In this document: positions 46,944-56,593 of the stretch, in pieces | How positions within the stretch are numbered: the stretch's first letter is position 1 | Layout of the letters: each line of letters opens with the position of its first letter | Source of the DNA: Magnetospirillum sp. XM-1 | GTDB taxonomy: Bacteria > Pseudomonadota > Alphaproteobacteria > Rhodospirillales > Magnetospirillaceae | DNA: 64,000 nt | NCBI RefSeq assembly: GCF_001511835.1 | Contig: NZ_LN997848.1 | Location: forward strand, 3,128,001 to 3,192,000 | Direction: 5' to 3' | Program-made: the position numbers and the translations under genes | Notes under the pieces: generated by a model | Database searches by the model: none | The model's input: only the letters and a program-made list of their open reading frames with translations | Told to the model about the DNA's origin: nothing

Positions 46944-47719
46944 GGCCGCGCCACCTTGGTGAACAAGCGGTGGAAATTGTCGGTGGTGGCTGCCTCGATC
47001 TCGGCCATGGTCACGCCCTTGACCTCGGCCAGCTTGGCGGCGGTGTGGGCCACGTAGGCCGGTTCGTTGCGCTTGCCGCGATAGGGGATCGGCGCCAGAT
47101 AGGGGGCGTCGGTCTCCACCAGCAAACGGTCCAGCGGCACGTCCGCCAGGGTGTCGCGCAAGATGTCGGCGGTCTTGAAGGTCATGATCCCCGACGCCGA
47201 GATGAAAAGGCCCAATTTGACAGCCTTTTCAGCGAAGTCGGGGCCGGAGCTGAAGCAATGGACCAGTCCGGTGAAGGGCCCCTTCTCCATCTCCTCGGCC
47301 AGGATCGCCCCGGTATCGTCGTCGGCGTCGCGGGTATGGACGATCACCGGCAAACCTGTGCGCCGCGCAGCCTCGATATGGATGCGGAACGAGTCCCGCT
47401 GCCGTTCACGCGGGCTTTTGTCGTAGTAGTAATCCAGGCCGGTCTCGCCCAGCGCCACCACCTTGGGATGCTGGGCCAGGCGCAGCAAGGTGTCGAGGTC
47501 GGCATAGGGCGCCACGCCCGCCTCGTGCGGGTGGATGCCGACGCTGGCCCAGACGTTGTCGAAGCGCTCGGCCACCCGGACCACCTGCTCGTACCGGGTG
47601 ATGTGGGTGCCGATAGTCAGCAGCACCCCTACCCCGGCGGCGCTCGCGCGGCCGACCACGCCGTCGAGATCGTCGGCGAAGTCGGGGAAATCCAGATGGC
47701 AATGGCTGTCGACCAGCAT
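46940..47719 (-). CDS. tatD: TatD-family metal-dependent hydrolase/DNase
   Basis: 259-residue TIM-barrel hydrolase. Metal motifs are DSHCHLDFPDF at the N-terminus, GETGLDYYY, VIVHTRDADDDT, HCFSSG and ETDAPYLAPIPYRGKRNEP. These are the standard TatD signatures. TatD proteins are Mg2+-dependent 3'-5' DNases or related hydrolases. The start is ATG (MLVDSHCHLD), one base after the metG stop. The operon metG-tatD-MBL hydrolase is a recurrent bacterial arrangement. Confidence 0.92.
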   Translation of the reverse strand: MLVDSHCHLDFPDFADDLDGVVGRASAAGVGVLLTIGTHITRYEQVVRVAERFDNVWASVGIHPHEAGVAPYADLDTLLRLAQHPKVVALGETGLDYYYDKSPRERQRDSFRIHIEAARRTGLPVIVHTRDADDDTGAILAEEMEKGPFTGLVHCFSSGPDFAEKAVKLGLFISASGIMTFKTADILRDTLADVPLDRLLVETDAPYLAPIPYRGKRNEPAYVAHTAAKLAEVKGVTMAEIEAATTDNFHRLFTKVARP

Positions 47720-47720
47720 G

Positions 47721-49271
47721 TCAGGCAGAAGCCTCTTCCACATGGCGCGGGAACACGCCCTGGGGCGCCGGCAGGGCGATCCCTTCCTTGAGGGCATGGC
47801 CGGGGCCGAAGAAGGCGAAGCTGCGCTCATCCTCGGACACGGCGAGCTGGTCGAGGATGCGCCCCGACGCCGCCGGCATGAACGGCTGGGTCAACAGGGC
47901 CACCGAGCGGATGGTCTCGGCCAACACCCACAGCACCGTGCCCATGCGGGCGGGATCGGTCTTCTTCAGCGCCCAGGGCGCCTGCTTGTCCACATAGCCA
48001 TTGCCGGCGCGGATGACAACCCAGATGGCCTCGATGGCCTCGTGGTACATCTGGCGGTCGATGGCGTCCCGGACCTTGTCCAGCATGGCGTAAGCCGCGC
48101 CCAGCATGGCCTTGTCGTCGTCGGTGTCGGGAGTGTGGGCGGGCGTGACGCCGGCGCAATTCTTGCCGATCATGGACAGCGAGCGCTGGACCAGATTGCC
48201 GTAATCGTTGGCCAGCTCGCTGTTCATGCGTCCCATCATGGCGCGCTTGGAGAAATCGCCGTCATTGCCGAACGGCACCTCGCGCAGCAGGAAGTAGCGC
48301 ACCTGGTCCAGGCCGTAGGTCGCGATCAGTTCCAAGGGATCGATGACGTTGCCCAGGGACTTGGAGATCTTCTGCCCCTCGTTGGTCCACCAGCCGTGGG
48401 CGAAGACGCGCCGGGGCGGAGCCAGGTCGGCGGCCATCAGGAAGGCCGGCCAGTAGACGGCGTGGAAGCGGACGATGTCCTTGCCCACCATGTGGATGAC
48501 GCTGGGCCAATACTTGGCGAAATCGCCCGAGGTGTCGGGGTAGCCCAGCGCGGTGATGTAGTTGGTGAGAGCGTCCAGCCAGACATACATGATGTGGGAA
48601 TCGTCGCCCGGCACCGGGACGCCCCACTTGAAGCTGGTGCGCGACACCGAAAGGTCCTGCAGCCCGCCCTTCACGAAGCTCATCACCTCGTTGCGCCGCG
48701 ACTGGGGCGCCACGCAATCGGGGTTGTCCTCGTACCACTTGAGCAGGCGGTCCTGGAAGGCCGACAGGCGGAAGAAGTAGCTGGGCTCCTTCACCCATTC
48801 CACCGGCGCGCCGGTGGGCGCCAGCTTGGCCCCGCCCTCGCCCTTGACCAGTTCGTCCTCGGCGTAGAAGGCCTCGTCGCGCACCGAGTACCAGCCCTCG
48901 TAGGCGCCGAGATAGATGTCGCCCTTGGTCACCAGCTTGTCCCACAGGGCCTGGCAGGCGGCCTTGTGGCGTTCCTCGGTGGTGCGGATGAAATCGTCGT
49001 TGGTGCAGCCCAGAATCTTGGCCAGCTCGCGGAAATTGGCGGAATTCTGGTCGGCCAGGGCTTGGGGACTCATGCCGAAGGTCTCGGCCGACTTTTCCAC
49101 CTTCTGGCCGTGTTCGTCGGTGCCGGTCAGGAACTTGACGTCGAAGCCGTCGAGGCGCTTGAAGCGCGCCAGCACGTCGCAGGCCAGCGTGGTGTAGGCG
49201 TGGCCGATATGGGGCTTGTCGTTGACGTAGTAGATCGGCGTGGTGACGTAGAAGGTCCCGGCCCCGGTCAT
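47721..49271 (-). CDS. metG: Methionyl-tRNA synthetase
   Basis: 516-residue class I aminoacyl-tRNA synthetase. The HIGH motif is in YYVNDKPHIGHAYTTLACDVLARFKR, and the KMSKS-type motif is EGQKISKSLGNVIDP. The anticodon-binding helical domain follows (RMNSELANDYGNLVQRSL). It lacks the C-terminal EMAP/Trbp111 extension, as in the shorter MetG2-type enzymes. It lies between holB and tatD in the - strand run. Confidence 0.96.
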   Translation of the reverse strand: MTGAGTFYVTTPIYYVNDKPHIGHAYTTLACDVLARFKRLDGFDVKFLTGTDEHGQKVEKSAETFGMSPQALADQNSANFRELAKILGCTNDDFIRTTEERHKAACQALWDKLVTKGDIYLGAYEGWYSVRDEAFYAEDELVKGEGGAKLAPTGAPVEWVKEPSYFFRLSAFQDRLLKWYEDNPDCVAPQSRRNEVMSFVKGGLQDLSVSRTSFKWGVPVPGDDSHIMYVWLDALTNYITALGYPDTSGDFAKYWPSVIHMVGKDIVRFHAVYWPAFLMAADLAPPRRVFAHGWWTNEGQKISKSLGNVIDPLELIATYGLDQVRYFLLREVPFGNDGDFSKRAMMGRMNSELANDYGNLVQRSLSMIGKNCAGVTPAHTPDTDDDKAMLGAAYAMLDKVRDAIDRQMYHEAIEAIWVVIRAGNGYVDKQAPWALKKTDPARMGTVLWVLAETIRSVALLTQPFMPAASGRILDQLAVSEDERSFAFFGPGHALKEGIALPAPQGVFPRHVEEASA

Positions 49272-49303
49272 GGGAGTGCTCCGCTAAATCAATGTGTTGC
49301 CAG

Positions 49304-50395
49304 CTATCGCGAACCCTGGCGGGCGAGGCGCTCGACCGCCATGAAGGCGCCGAGAACGGCCTGCTTGCGGTCGAGATGGACCGCTTCGGTGCGGGCGAAC
49401 AGGGTGGTGATCTTTTCCCACACCTCCAGCCAATGTTCAAGGCTGGCCGCCGCCAGCAGGCGCTCCATCAGGGCGCCCTCGCCCGCCACCACCTCGGCCA
49501 TGCCGGCGCCCCGGCGGCCGCCGGCGCGGATCAGGCGGGCCAGCCACCAGCCCAGCAATTCGGTGACGGTGCGGAACGACCCGTCGTTCTCGGGTCGCGC
49601 CACCTTGTCGCCAAAGGCGTGGAGCGCCGGCACGTCCAGGCGCGGCAGGCCGTGCAGCAGTTCCAGCAACTCACGGTAAAGGTCGAGGCCGCCTTCGTCG
49701 GCCAGAGCCAGGGCCTTGCCGATGCTGCCCTCGCCCAGCTTGGCCAGGGCGGCCACCTCGGTGGGGCCCAGTTCGGGCCGCTGGCGGGTCAGCAGGTCGG
49801 CCACCACCTCCTCGCCGAGCGGCTGGAGCATCAGGCGGCGGCAACGCGACCGGATGGTGGGCAGCAAGCGGCCGGGAGAGTGGGACACCAGCAACATCAA
49901 GGCGTTGCGCGGCGGCTCTTCCAGAACCTTGAGCACCGCGTTGGCGGCGTTACGGTTCATTTCGTCGGCGGAATCGATGATCACCACCCGCCAACCGCCC
50001 TCCGCCGGAGTCAGCGACATGAAGTGGCCGATGCCGCGCACGTCCTCGACCACGATCTCGGACCTGAGCTTGCTCTTCTTGTCGTCGGCCCAGCCGCGCT
50101 CCACAGATTCGAGGTCGGCGTGGCCCTGCGACGCGATGCGGCGGAACACCGGATGGTCGGGACGAATCTCCAGGTCGCCGGGCGCGTCGCCGAACAGCCC
50201 GCCGCCCTCGCCGCCGCCGGCCAGCACGAAGCGGGCGAAGCGATAGGCCAGCGTCGCCTTGCCGATGCCCTTGGGGCCGCACAGCAGCCAGGCATGGGCC
50301 AGCCGTCCCGAGTTCCAGGCGTCCAGCAGCGCCGTCTCGGCCGCCCCGTGGCCGAACAGATCGGAGGTTTCCCTGGGATGGGGAGAGTCGGTCAT
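49304..50395 (-). CDS. holB: DNA polymerase III subunit delta'
   Basis: 363-residue clamp-loader subunit. The AAA+ N-terminal domain has GPKGIGKATLAYRFARFVL (Walker A-like), IIDSADEMNRNAANAVLKVLEEPP (the SRC-preceding signature) and SHSPGRLLPTIRSRCRRL with the conserved SRC. The zinc-binding cysteine module usual in E. coli HolB is absent. It loads the sliding clamp with DnaX and HolA. The start overlaps the tmk stop by 4 bases. Confidence 0.93.
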   Translation of the reverse strand: MTDSPHPRETSDLFGHGAAETALLDAWNSGRLAHAWLLCGPKGIGKATLAYRFARFVLAGGGEGGGLFGDAPGDLEIRPDHPVFRRIASQGHADLESVERGWADDKKSKLRSEIVVEDVRGIGHFMSLTPAEGGWRVVIIDSADEMNRNAANAVLKVLEEPPRNALMLLVSHSPGRLLPTIRSRCRRLMLQPLGEEVVADLLTRQRPELGPTEVAALAKLGEGSIGKALALADEGGLDLYRELLELLHGLPRLDVPALHAFGDKVARPENDGSFRTVTELLGWWLARLIRAGGRRGAGMAEVVAGEGALMERLLAAASLEHWLEVWEKITTLFARTEAVHLDRKQAVLGAFMAVERLARQGSR

Positions 50396-51030
50396 GGCAC
50401 CGGCAGCCGCGCCCGCACCGTCGCCATGATGTCGCCGTGGACCTCGTCGGGTGAGTGGGTGGCGTCGATGACGGCGCAGCGCATGGGATTGGAAGCGGCG
50501 ATGCCTAGGAATCCCTGGCGCAGGCGCTGGTGAAAGCCTAGGCCCATGCGCTCGTAGCGGTCCTCGGCCCCGCCCCGCGCGCCGGCCCGCTCCAGCCCCT
50601 TTTCCACCGGCAGATCAAGGACCAGGGTAAGGTCGGGGGCGAAATGGCCCACGGCGACGCGGTACAGGCTGGCGATGATCTCGGGATCGAGGCCGTGGCC
50701 GAAGCCCTGATAGGCCAGCGTCGAATCGGCGAAGCGGTCCGAGATGACCCAGGCGCCGCGCTCGAGCGCCGGCCACACCGTCTTGACCAGATGATCGCGC
50801 CGCGCCGCGAAATGGAGCAGCGCCTCGGTCACCCCGTCCCAGCGATTGGTGTCGCCTTCCACCAGCAGGGCGCGGATGGCCTCGGCGCCCGCCGAGCCGC
50901 CGGGTTCGCGGGTGGTGACCACCATCAGGCCCTCGTCGCGCAAGGATTCGGCCAGCAGCCGCACCTGGGTGGACTTGCCCGCCCCCTCTCCTCCTTCGAG
51001 GGTGATGAAGCGCCCGCGGGCGGTCTCCAT
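50392..51030 (-). CDS. tmk: Thymidylate kinase
   Basis: 212-residue P-loop kinase making dTDP from dTMP. Walker A is EGGEGAGKSTQ, the DR(Y/F/H) motif is ISDRFADSTLAYQGFG, and the lid is in ARGGAEDRYERMG. REPGGSAGAEAIRALLVEG is the family signature. It precedes holB in the operon, as in most bacteria, and follows the carboxypeptidase gene by 5 bases. Confidence 0.96.
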   Translation of the reverse strand: METARGRFITLEGGEGAGKSTQVRLLAESLRDEGLMVVTTREPGGSAGAEAIRALLVEGDTNRWDGVTEALLHFAARRDHLVKTVWPALERGAWVISDRFADSTLAYQGFGHGLDPEIIASLYRVAVGHFAPDLTLVLDLPVEKGLERAGARGGAEDRYERMGLGFHQRLRQGFLGIAASNPMRCAVIDATHSPDEVHGDIMATVRARLPVP

Positions 51031-51035
51031 GGCGC

Positions 51036-52205
51036 TTATCCCTTCTTGCCCCAGACGATGCGCTTGAAGGCGGTGGACATGCGGCCGGCAAAGCCCAGCT
51101 TTTCCACGTCGGCCCCGGCCACCATGGGCACCTCGACCGGAACCATGCCCGGGGCGGTGACCACCACCTTGCCCACTTCCTGCCCGGCCTTGATGGGGGC
51201 GGCGATGGGGCCGTTATAGACCGTGGTGACCTTCATCTCGGCGCGGTTGCGCCGCTGCATGGTGACCTCGACGCCGGACTTGATCAGCAGCGGCACGGTC
51301 TCCGCCTGGCCCAGCCAGACCTCGGCGTCGGGGATCACCTCCTCGCCGGCCTTGAACAGGGCGTAGGTCTCCCATTCGCGGAAGGCCCATTCGGTCAGGC
51401 GGCGCGATTCCTCGGCCCGCTCCTTCATGGAGGCCATGCCGTTCAGCACCATGATGATGCGGCGGTTGCCCCGCTTGATGGAAGCGGTCAGGCCGTAGCC
51501 GGCGGCCTCGGTATGGCCGGTCTTCAGGCCGTCGGCGCCGGGCGTGTTGTAGAGCAGCGGGTTGCGGTTGCCCTGCTTGATGCCGTTGAAGACGAATTCC
51601 ATCTGGCTGAACAGCGGATAGTATTCGGGAAAGTCGCCGATCAGGTGGCGGGCCAGCACCGACAGGTCGCGGGCCGTCATCAGGTGGCCGGGCTCGGGCC
51701 AGCCGCTGGCGTTCTTGAAGGTGCTCTTGGTCAGGCCGATCTGCCGGGACTTGCGGGTTTCCTCCTCGGCGAAGGCTTCCTCCGAGCCGGAATAGGCCTC
51801 GGCCAGCACCGAACAGGCGTCGTTGCCCGACTGGATCACCACGCCCTTCAGCAATTCCTCGACACTGGCCGTGGAATTGACGGGCAGGAACATCAGCGAG
51901 CCTTCCGACTTGTAGTGCCGCTTCCAGGCGGTTTCGCTGACCGGCAGGCGGTCCGAGGGCTTCCACGCCCCGCTCTTCAGCTTGTCGAAGACCATGTAGA
52001 CGGTCATCAGCTTGCTCATGGAGCTGGGCACCATCAGCTCGTCGGCGTTCTTCTCCATCAGCACCTGGCCGCTGGCGTAATCGACGACGATGGCCTGCTT
52101 GGCGGCGGTCTCGATGGCCTGGGACTGGGCCGGAAGCGACGAGGCGGCCGCCAGGGGAAGGGCGGCGACGGCCGCGGCCAGCGAACGGCGGAAGAAATCG
52201 AGCAT
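51036..52205 (-). CDS. dacA: D-alanyl-D-alanine carboxypeptidase (PBP5/DacA family)
   Basis: 389-residue low-molecular-weight penicillin-binding protein (peptidase S11). A signal peptide (about 1-31, ending SQA) leads to the catalytic motifs SMSK, SGN and KTG (in GLKTGHTEAAGYG). The C-terminal PBP5 beta domain is at about 285-375. It trims the terminal D-Ala from peptidoglycan pentapeptides in the periplasm. ATG (MLDFFRRS) is preferred to the GTG just before it. It lies downstream of rlpA. Confidence 0.93.
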   Translation of the reverse strand: MLDFFRRSLAAAVAALPLAAASSLPAQSQAIETAAKQAIVVDYASGQVLMEKNADELMVPSSMSKLMTVYMVFDKLKSGAWKPSDRLPVSETAWKRHYKSEGSLMFLPVNSTASVEELLKGVVIQSGNDACSVLAEAYSGSEEAFAEEETRKSRQIGLTKSTFKNASGWPEPGHLMTARDLSVLARHLIGDFPEYYPLFSQMEFVFNGIKQGNRNPLLYNTPGADGLKTGHTEAAGYGLTASIKRGNRRIIMVLNGMASMKERAEESRRLTEWAFREWETYALFKAGEEVIPDAEVWLGQAETVPLLIKSGVEVTMQRRNRAEMKVTTVYNGPIAAPIKAGQEVGKVVVTAPGMVPVEVPMVAGADVEKLGFAGRMSTAFKRIVWGKKG

Positions 52206-52224
52206 CACATCGGCCTTTTCAATG

Positions 52225-53196
52225 TTAATCGACGATCACGCGGGCGTCCTGCGCCCCCGCGGCAACCACGGAATCGAGGATGCGGTCGGCCTCCTCGACA
52301 TTGGCCACCGGCCCCAGCCGGACCCGGAACAGGGTCTTGCCCTGGAGATGGACCTGCTGCAGCTGGGCCTTGCCCACCTTGGACAGGCGCGCCACCATGC
52401 GGTTGGCGTTGTCGTGGCGGCTGTAGGAGCCGGCCTGGACATAGATGGAGGTGGGGCGCACCGGCACCGATTTCACCTCCTGGGCGGCGACTTCGCGTTC
52501 CACCGCCTCAGGCGTCATGCCGCGCTGCTGGGGCTGGGCCGACGAGGCGACCACCACCTGGCCGTTGTCGCCGTTCCTGACGCCGGGAGGCGGCGGCAGG
52601 GATTCGGCCTGCACCGAGCCGCGCGGCGCGGCGCTGGCCACCTTGGGCTCGTTGCCGGTGGAATCGGGCTTCAGCTTGCCGGCCAGGACCCGGCTTTCCT
52701 CGGACAGGATCTGGACGCGGACCTTGGCGGTGCCCTTGCCTTCCATCCCCAGAAGCTGGGCCGAGCGCCGGGACAGGTCCAGAATGCGGCCGTTGACGAA
52801 GGGGCCGCGGTCGTTGATGCGGACGATGATCGAGCGGCCGTTCTCCAGGTTGGTGACCCGGGCGATGGACGGCATCTGCAGCGTCTTGTGGGCGGCGGTG
52901 ACGGCGTTCTGGTCGAAGGTCTCGCCGTTGGCGGTCAGCTTGGCGTGGAAATCGGGGCCATACCAGGACGCGATACCGGTCTCGTCATAGGCGAAGTCTT
53001 CCTGGGGATAGTACCAGACGCCCGCCACCTGATAGGGCTTGCCCACCTTGTAGTTGGTGGCGGCCGAGGCCGAGGGCGGCGGCGGATTGTCCCCGCCCAC
53101 CGACTTGGCCATGTGGCCGAACAGATTCATCTCGGCGCAGCCGGAAAGTACGGTTCCGGACAGGAGCAGCGCCGCCAAGCGCGTCTTTCGCGACAT
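52225..53196 (-). CDS. rlpA: Septal ring lytic transglycosylase RlpA
   Basis: 323-residue lipoprotein. The signal and lipobox are LLLSGTVLSGC, with lipidation at C20. The double-psi beta-barrel catalytic domain has GIASWYGPDFHAKLTANGETFDQ, TAAHKTLQMPS and VRINDRGPFVNGRILDLSRRSAQLL. After an unstructured linker, the C-terminus is a SPOR domain (about 245-320, YVQAGSYSRHDNANRMVARL) that binds denuded septal glycan. It acts in daughter-cell separation. It is followed by dacA. Confidence 0.94.
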   Translation of the reverse strand: MSRKTRLAALLLSGTVLSGCAEMNLFGHMAKSVGGDNPPPPSASAATNYKVGKPYQVAGVWYYPQEDFAYDETGIASWYGPDFHAKLTANGETFDQNAVTAAHKTLQMPSIARVTNLENGRSIIVRINDRGPFVNGRILDLSRRSAQLLGMEGKGTAKVRVQILSEESRVLAGKLKPDSTGNEPKVASAAPRGSVQAESLPPPPGVRNGDNGQVVVASSAQPQQRGMTPEAVEREVAAQEVKSVPVRPTSIYVQAGSYSRHDNANRMVARLSKVGKAQLQQVHLQGKTLFRVRLGPVANVEEADRILDSVVAAGAQDARVIVD

Positions 53197-53236
53197 CTAG
53201 TCCCCTCCCCGTGGGTCCGGCCAAAGATGTGGTAGT

Positions 53237-54262
53237 CTACTTGCCGCCGATGCGGTCCGCAAGATGCCCTGCCGCCAGGGCGAAGAAGGTGGAGCGGTTC
53301 CACTTCATGATGGTGCGGAAATTGTCGTAGACCAGGAAGGCCGGTCCCTTGGTCCCTTCCGCCAGCACGATGGAGGCCGTGATGTCGCGGGCGGGCAGCG
53401 CCTTGCCGTCGCTCCCCTTGACCCCCAGCGCCGCCCAGTCCTTGACGCTCTTGCGGGTGTCGGCGCCCAGCAGGTTGCGGGGGAAGTCGGCGGGCAGCTT
53501 CACCGCCCGGCCCCAGGTCTGGTCGCCCTTCCAGCCTTCCTGCGACAGGTAGTTGGCGGCCGAGGCCAGGGCGTCCGACCGGTTGGTCCAGATGTTGCGC
53601 TTGCCGTCGCCGTCCCAGTCCACTGCGAATTTCAGGAAGGTGGACGGCATGAACTGGCACTGGCCCATGGCGCCGGCCCACGACCCGATCATGTTGGCGG
53701 GCTGGATGTGCCCCTGGTCGAGGATGGTGAGCGCGTTCATCAGCTCGGTGCGGAAATACTTGGACCGCCGCCCGTCATAGGCCAGGGTCGCCAGCGACGA
53801 GACCACCGACATGCCGCCGGTGTTCTTGCCGAAATTGGTCTCGATGCCCCACAGGGCGACCACGAAGCGCGGCTGCACGCCGTAGCGGCGCTCGATCTCG
53901 GTGAGCAGCGCCTTGTTTTCGGCCAGCTTCCTGCGCCCCTCCTCCACCCGGGCCGGCGTGACGATGCGGCCCAGATACTCGTTGAAGGACAGCGTGAATT
54001 CCGGCTGCTTGCGGTCCAGCTCGATCACCCGGTCGATATGGGTGACGTTGGCGAGCGCCAGGTCCAGGGTCTGGGGCTTGATGCCCTTTTCCAGGGCTTC
54101 GGCCCGTACGCCGGTCAGAAATCCGGAGAAACCGCTATCGGCCACCGCCACCTGGGTCTCGCTCTGGGCGGCCGGCTCCTCCGCCGAGGCGGCGCAGCCG
54201 CCCAACGCCAGGGACGCCACGGCCAATCCAGCCGCCATCCAAGATTTCGTCGTCCAAGCCAT
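53237..54262 (-). CDS. mltB: Lytic murein transglycosylase (MltB family)
   Basis: 341-residue envelope enzyme. A signal/lipobox stretch, AAGLAVASLALGGC, precedes the mature protein. The SLT domain carries the catalytic Glu in VVALWGIETNFGKNTGGMSV, then GQCQFMPSTFLKFAVDWDGDGKRNIW, both typical of MltB. It cleaves the MurNAc-GlcNAc bond to anhydro products. No C-terminal peptidoglycan-binding domain is seen. The start is taken at the signal peptide (MAWTTKSWMAAG); upstream in-frame codons look unnatural. Confidence 0.9.
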   Translation of the reverse strand: MAWTTKSWMAAGLAVASLALGGCAASAEEPAAQSETQVAVADSGFSGFLTGVRAEALEKGIKPQTLDLALANVTHIDRVIELDRKQPEFTLSFNEYLGRIVTPARVEEGRRKLAENKALLTEIERRYGVQPRFVVALWGIETNFGKNTGGMSVVSSLATLAYDGRRSKYFRTELMNALTILDQGHIQPANMIGSWAGAMGQCQFMPSTFLKFAVDWDGDGKRNIWTNRSDALASAANYLSQEGWKGDQTWGRAVKLPADFPRNLLGADTRKSVKDWAALGVKGSDGKALPARDITASIVLAEGTKGPAFLVYDNFRTIMKWNRSTFFALAAGHLADRIGGK

Positions 54263-54326
54263 GCGACCAACCCCAAATCTGGTAAGCATCAGGTGTTGTG
54301 CCACACTTTGACCGTGGTCTGCAATC

Positions 54327-55127
54327 TCAAGGCTTGGGCAGCAACGCGTCGGTCCAGCCCATCAGGCGGTACATCACCAGCCCCAGCCCCTCGTGAATCA
54401 GCGGTCCCAGGCCGGTGATGCCGGAATAGGGGCTGAATCTCAGCTCCGCCCACCAGGGCTGGGAAAGGCCGCTGGTATGGTAATCGACGGGAAAGGGCAC
54501 CACTGGCCAGCCCACGGCGCGGAAGCAGCCCACGGCACGCGGCATGTGTCCGGCCGAAGTGATCAGCAGCCAGGTCTGGCCCGGCTTGGGGTCCATGGCC
54601 TGCTTGGACAAGGTGGCGTTCTCGCGGGTGTTGCGCGATTCCCGCTCGAACACGATCCGGCCGGTGTCGATGCCGATGTCGCGGTAGAAGATCTCGGCGT
54701 AATCGGCCTCGCGGTGCGTCTGGTCGAACGCGCTGCCCGAGCCGCCGGAGAATATCACCCTGGCTTCGGGATAGCGCCGCGCCAGGGGAATCAGTTCGGT
54801 CATGCGGGTGACCGCGCTTCCGGTGGAAACCTGTCCCCGCGCCGCGCTCAAGGCGGGATTGATGGCGCCGCCCAGCACGATGATGCCGTCCACCTTGTCC
54901 GGCAGGGGATCGGGCGCTCTGAACCGGTCCTCCATCCAGGTCATGACCCACTGCTCGGCCGGCACCACGGACAGGGTCAGAATGGACAGCAGCGTGACGC
55001 CAAGCACCGTGCGGCCCAGACGCAACCAACGCCGCGACAGGCTCAGCAACCATCCGGCCAGCAGCAGCAGCAGGAAGATCGTGGGCGGATCGGTGACGAA
55101 ACCGAGGAGCTTGGACAGCAGGAACAT
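54327..55127 (-). CDS. YdcF/ElyC-family (DUF218) membrane protein
   Basis: 266-residue inner-membrane protein. Two N-terminal helices (about 12-32 and 40-58) precede a DUF218 domain with GIIVLGGAINP, VIFSGGSGSAFDQTHREADYA, FERESRNTRENATLSKQ and WLLITSAGHMPRAVGCFRAVGW. The pattern is that of ElyC/YdcF, linked in E. coli to envelope polysaccharide homeostasis. The start is ATG (MFLLSKLLGF). It lies immediately upstream of the MltB gene on the same strand. Confidence 0.87.
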   Translation of the reverse strand: MFLLSKLLGFVTDPPTIFLLLLLAGWLLSLSRRWLRLGRTVLGVTLLSILTLSVVPAEQWVMTWMEDRFRAPDPLPDKVDGIIVLGGAINPALSAARGQVSTGSAVTRMTELIPLARRYPEARVIFSGGSGSAFDQTHREADYAEIFYRDIGIDTGRIVFERESRNTRENATLSKQAMDPKPGQTWLLITSAGHMPRAVGCFRAVGWPVVPFPVDYHTSGLSQPWWAELRFSPYSGITGLGPLIHEGLGLVMYRLMGWTDALLPKP

Positions 55128-55215
55128 GGGACCTTGATGACACGCCGCGCCCAGGCTGTCACGGCCCATATGGCGGGAGGAGACGGCGAGACGCCCCCTC
55201 CTCCCGGCCTATGGC

Positions 55216-56430
55216 CTATTTCTTGACCGCCGGGCAGGCCGAGGCGGACAGGGGCTTGAACGCCTCGGCGGCCGGGATGGTCGCCTGGACGGAATAGAAG
55301 TCCCAGTCCCCCTTGGACTCGGCGGGGGTCTTGACCTTGACCAGCAGCATGTCGTGGATCACCCGGCCGTCGGGACGGATGGCGGCGTTGCGCATCACCG
55401 CGTCGGAGATGGGCATTTCACGCATCTTGGCGGCCACCGCCTTGGCCTCGGTGGTCTTGGCCGCCGCCACGGCGCGCAGGTAGTGCAGCACGCTGGAATA
55501 GGTGCCGGCCTGGACCATGGTCGGCTTGCGGTCCTTGAACGCCTTCTGGAAGCGGGTGGCGAAGGCGCGGGCCTGGTCGTCCTGGTCCCAGTAGAAGCCT
55601 TCGGTGAAGGTCAGCCCCTGGGCGATCTCGAGGCCCAGGCTGCGGATGTCGGTCAGGAAGATCAGCAGCGGCACCACCTGCTGCCCGCCCTGGACGATAC
55701 CGAACTCGCGCGCCGTCTTGATGGCGTTGATGGTGTCGGCGGCGCCGTTGGCCAGGGCGATCACCTGGGCCTTGGAGCTTTGCGCCGACAGCAGGAAGGA
55801 CGACATGTCGGCGGTGTTGAGCGGATGGCGGACCGCCCCCGCCACCGTGCCGCCCAGCTGCTTGACCATGGCCATGGAATCGGCCTCGAGCGAATGGCCG
55901 AAGGCGTAGTCGACGGTCAGGAAATACCAGCTCTTGCCGCCCATCTTGGTGATGGCCTGGGCCGAGCCCGCCGCCAGGGCATAGGTGTCGAACATCCAGT
56001 GGAAGCCGTTGGGCGAGCAATCCTCGTTGGTCAGCTTGGTGGTGGCCGGGCCGGAATACATGGCGATGAAATTGTGCTCCACCGTCAGCTTCTGCACGCC
56101 CAGCGCCACCGCCGAATTGGTCAGGTCGGCGATGGCGTTGACCTTGTTGACCTCGGCCCATTCGCGGGCCTTCTGCACGCCGATGTCGGCCTTGTTCTGG
56201 TGGTCGATGGACAGAAGCTCGATCTTCATGCCCTTGCATTCCTTGGCCAGGCAATCGTCGATGGCCAATTGGGCCGCCGCCACCGAACCGGGGCCGCCCA
56301 TGTCCGAATAGGGACCCGACATATCCGACAGAATGCCGACCTTGACCGTCTGCTCGGCCAGGGCCGGCAGGGCGGCCAGAGAAAGGGCCATGGCGCCGGC
56401 CAGGGCCGGAATCCTCGCGTTCCTGATCAT
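55216..56430 (-). CDS. ABC transporter substrate-binding protein (branched-chain amino acid type)
   Basis: 404-residue periplasmic binding protein of the peripla_BP_6 (LivJ-like) family. A Sec signal peptide ends ALPALAEQ near 26. The mature start, TVKVGILSDMSGPYSDMGGPGSVAAAQLAIDD, is characteristic. The central GKSWYFLTVDYAFGHSLEADS and the C-terminal GRVIHDMLLVKVKTPAESKG (seen in urea/aromatic-acid-type members) are also seen. The ligand is unknown. No permease or ATPase is adjacent; the nearest transport operon, at 59226-63807, has its own binding protein. Confidence 0.85.
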   Translation of the reverse strand: MIRNARIPALAGAMALSLAALPALAEQTVKVGILSDMSGPYSDMGGPGSVAAAQLAIDDCLAKECKGMKIELLSIDHQNKADIGVQKAREWAEVNKVNAIADLTNSAVALGVQKLTVEHNFIAMYSGPATTKLTNEDCSPNGFHWMFDTYALAAGSAQAITKMGGKSWYFLTVDYAFGHSLEADSMAMVKQLGGTVAGAVRHPLNTADMSSFLLSAQSSKAQVIALANGAADTINAIKTAREFGIVQGGQQVVPLLIFLTDIRSLGLEIAQGLTFTEGFYWDQDDQARAFATRFQKAFKDRKPTMVQAGTYSSVLHYLRAVAAAKTTEAKAVAAKMREMPISDAVMRNAAIRPDGRVIHDMLLVKVKTPAESKGDWDFYSVQATIPAAEAFKPLSASACPAVKK

Positions 56431-56593
56431 GAGAGCGTTCCCCGTTTGTGAAGTCCGGCGGGGGCTTCGCCCCTCGTTGCCTTCATCAAAACACAGCCGG
56501 GGCCGGCAAAGAAACGAATATCTGTTCGTTTAAGGGGACTCGCCGCTGCCCCATTGCGCCACCGCCCCCGGTGCGCTAAATCTGCCCGGTCGC

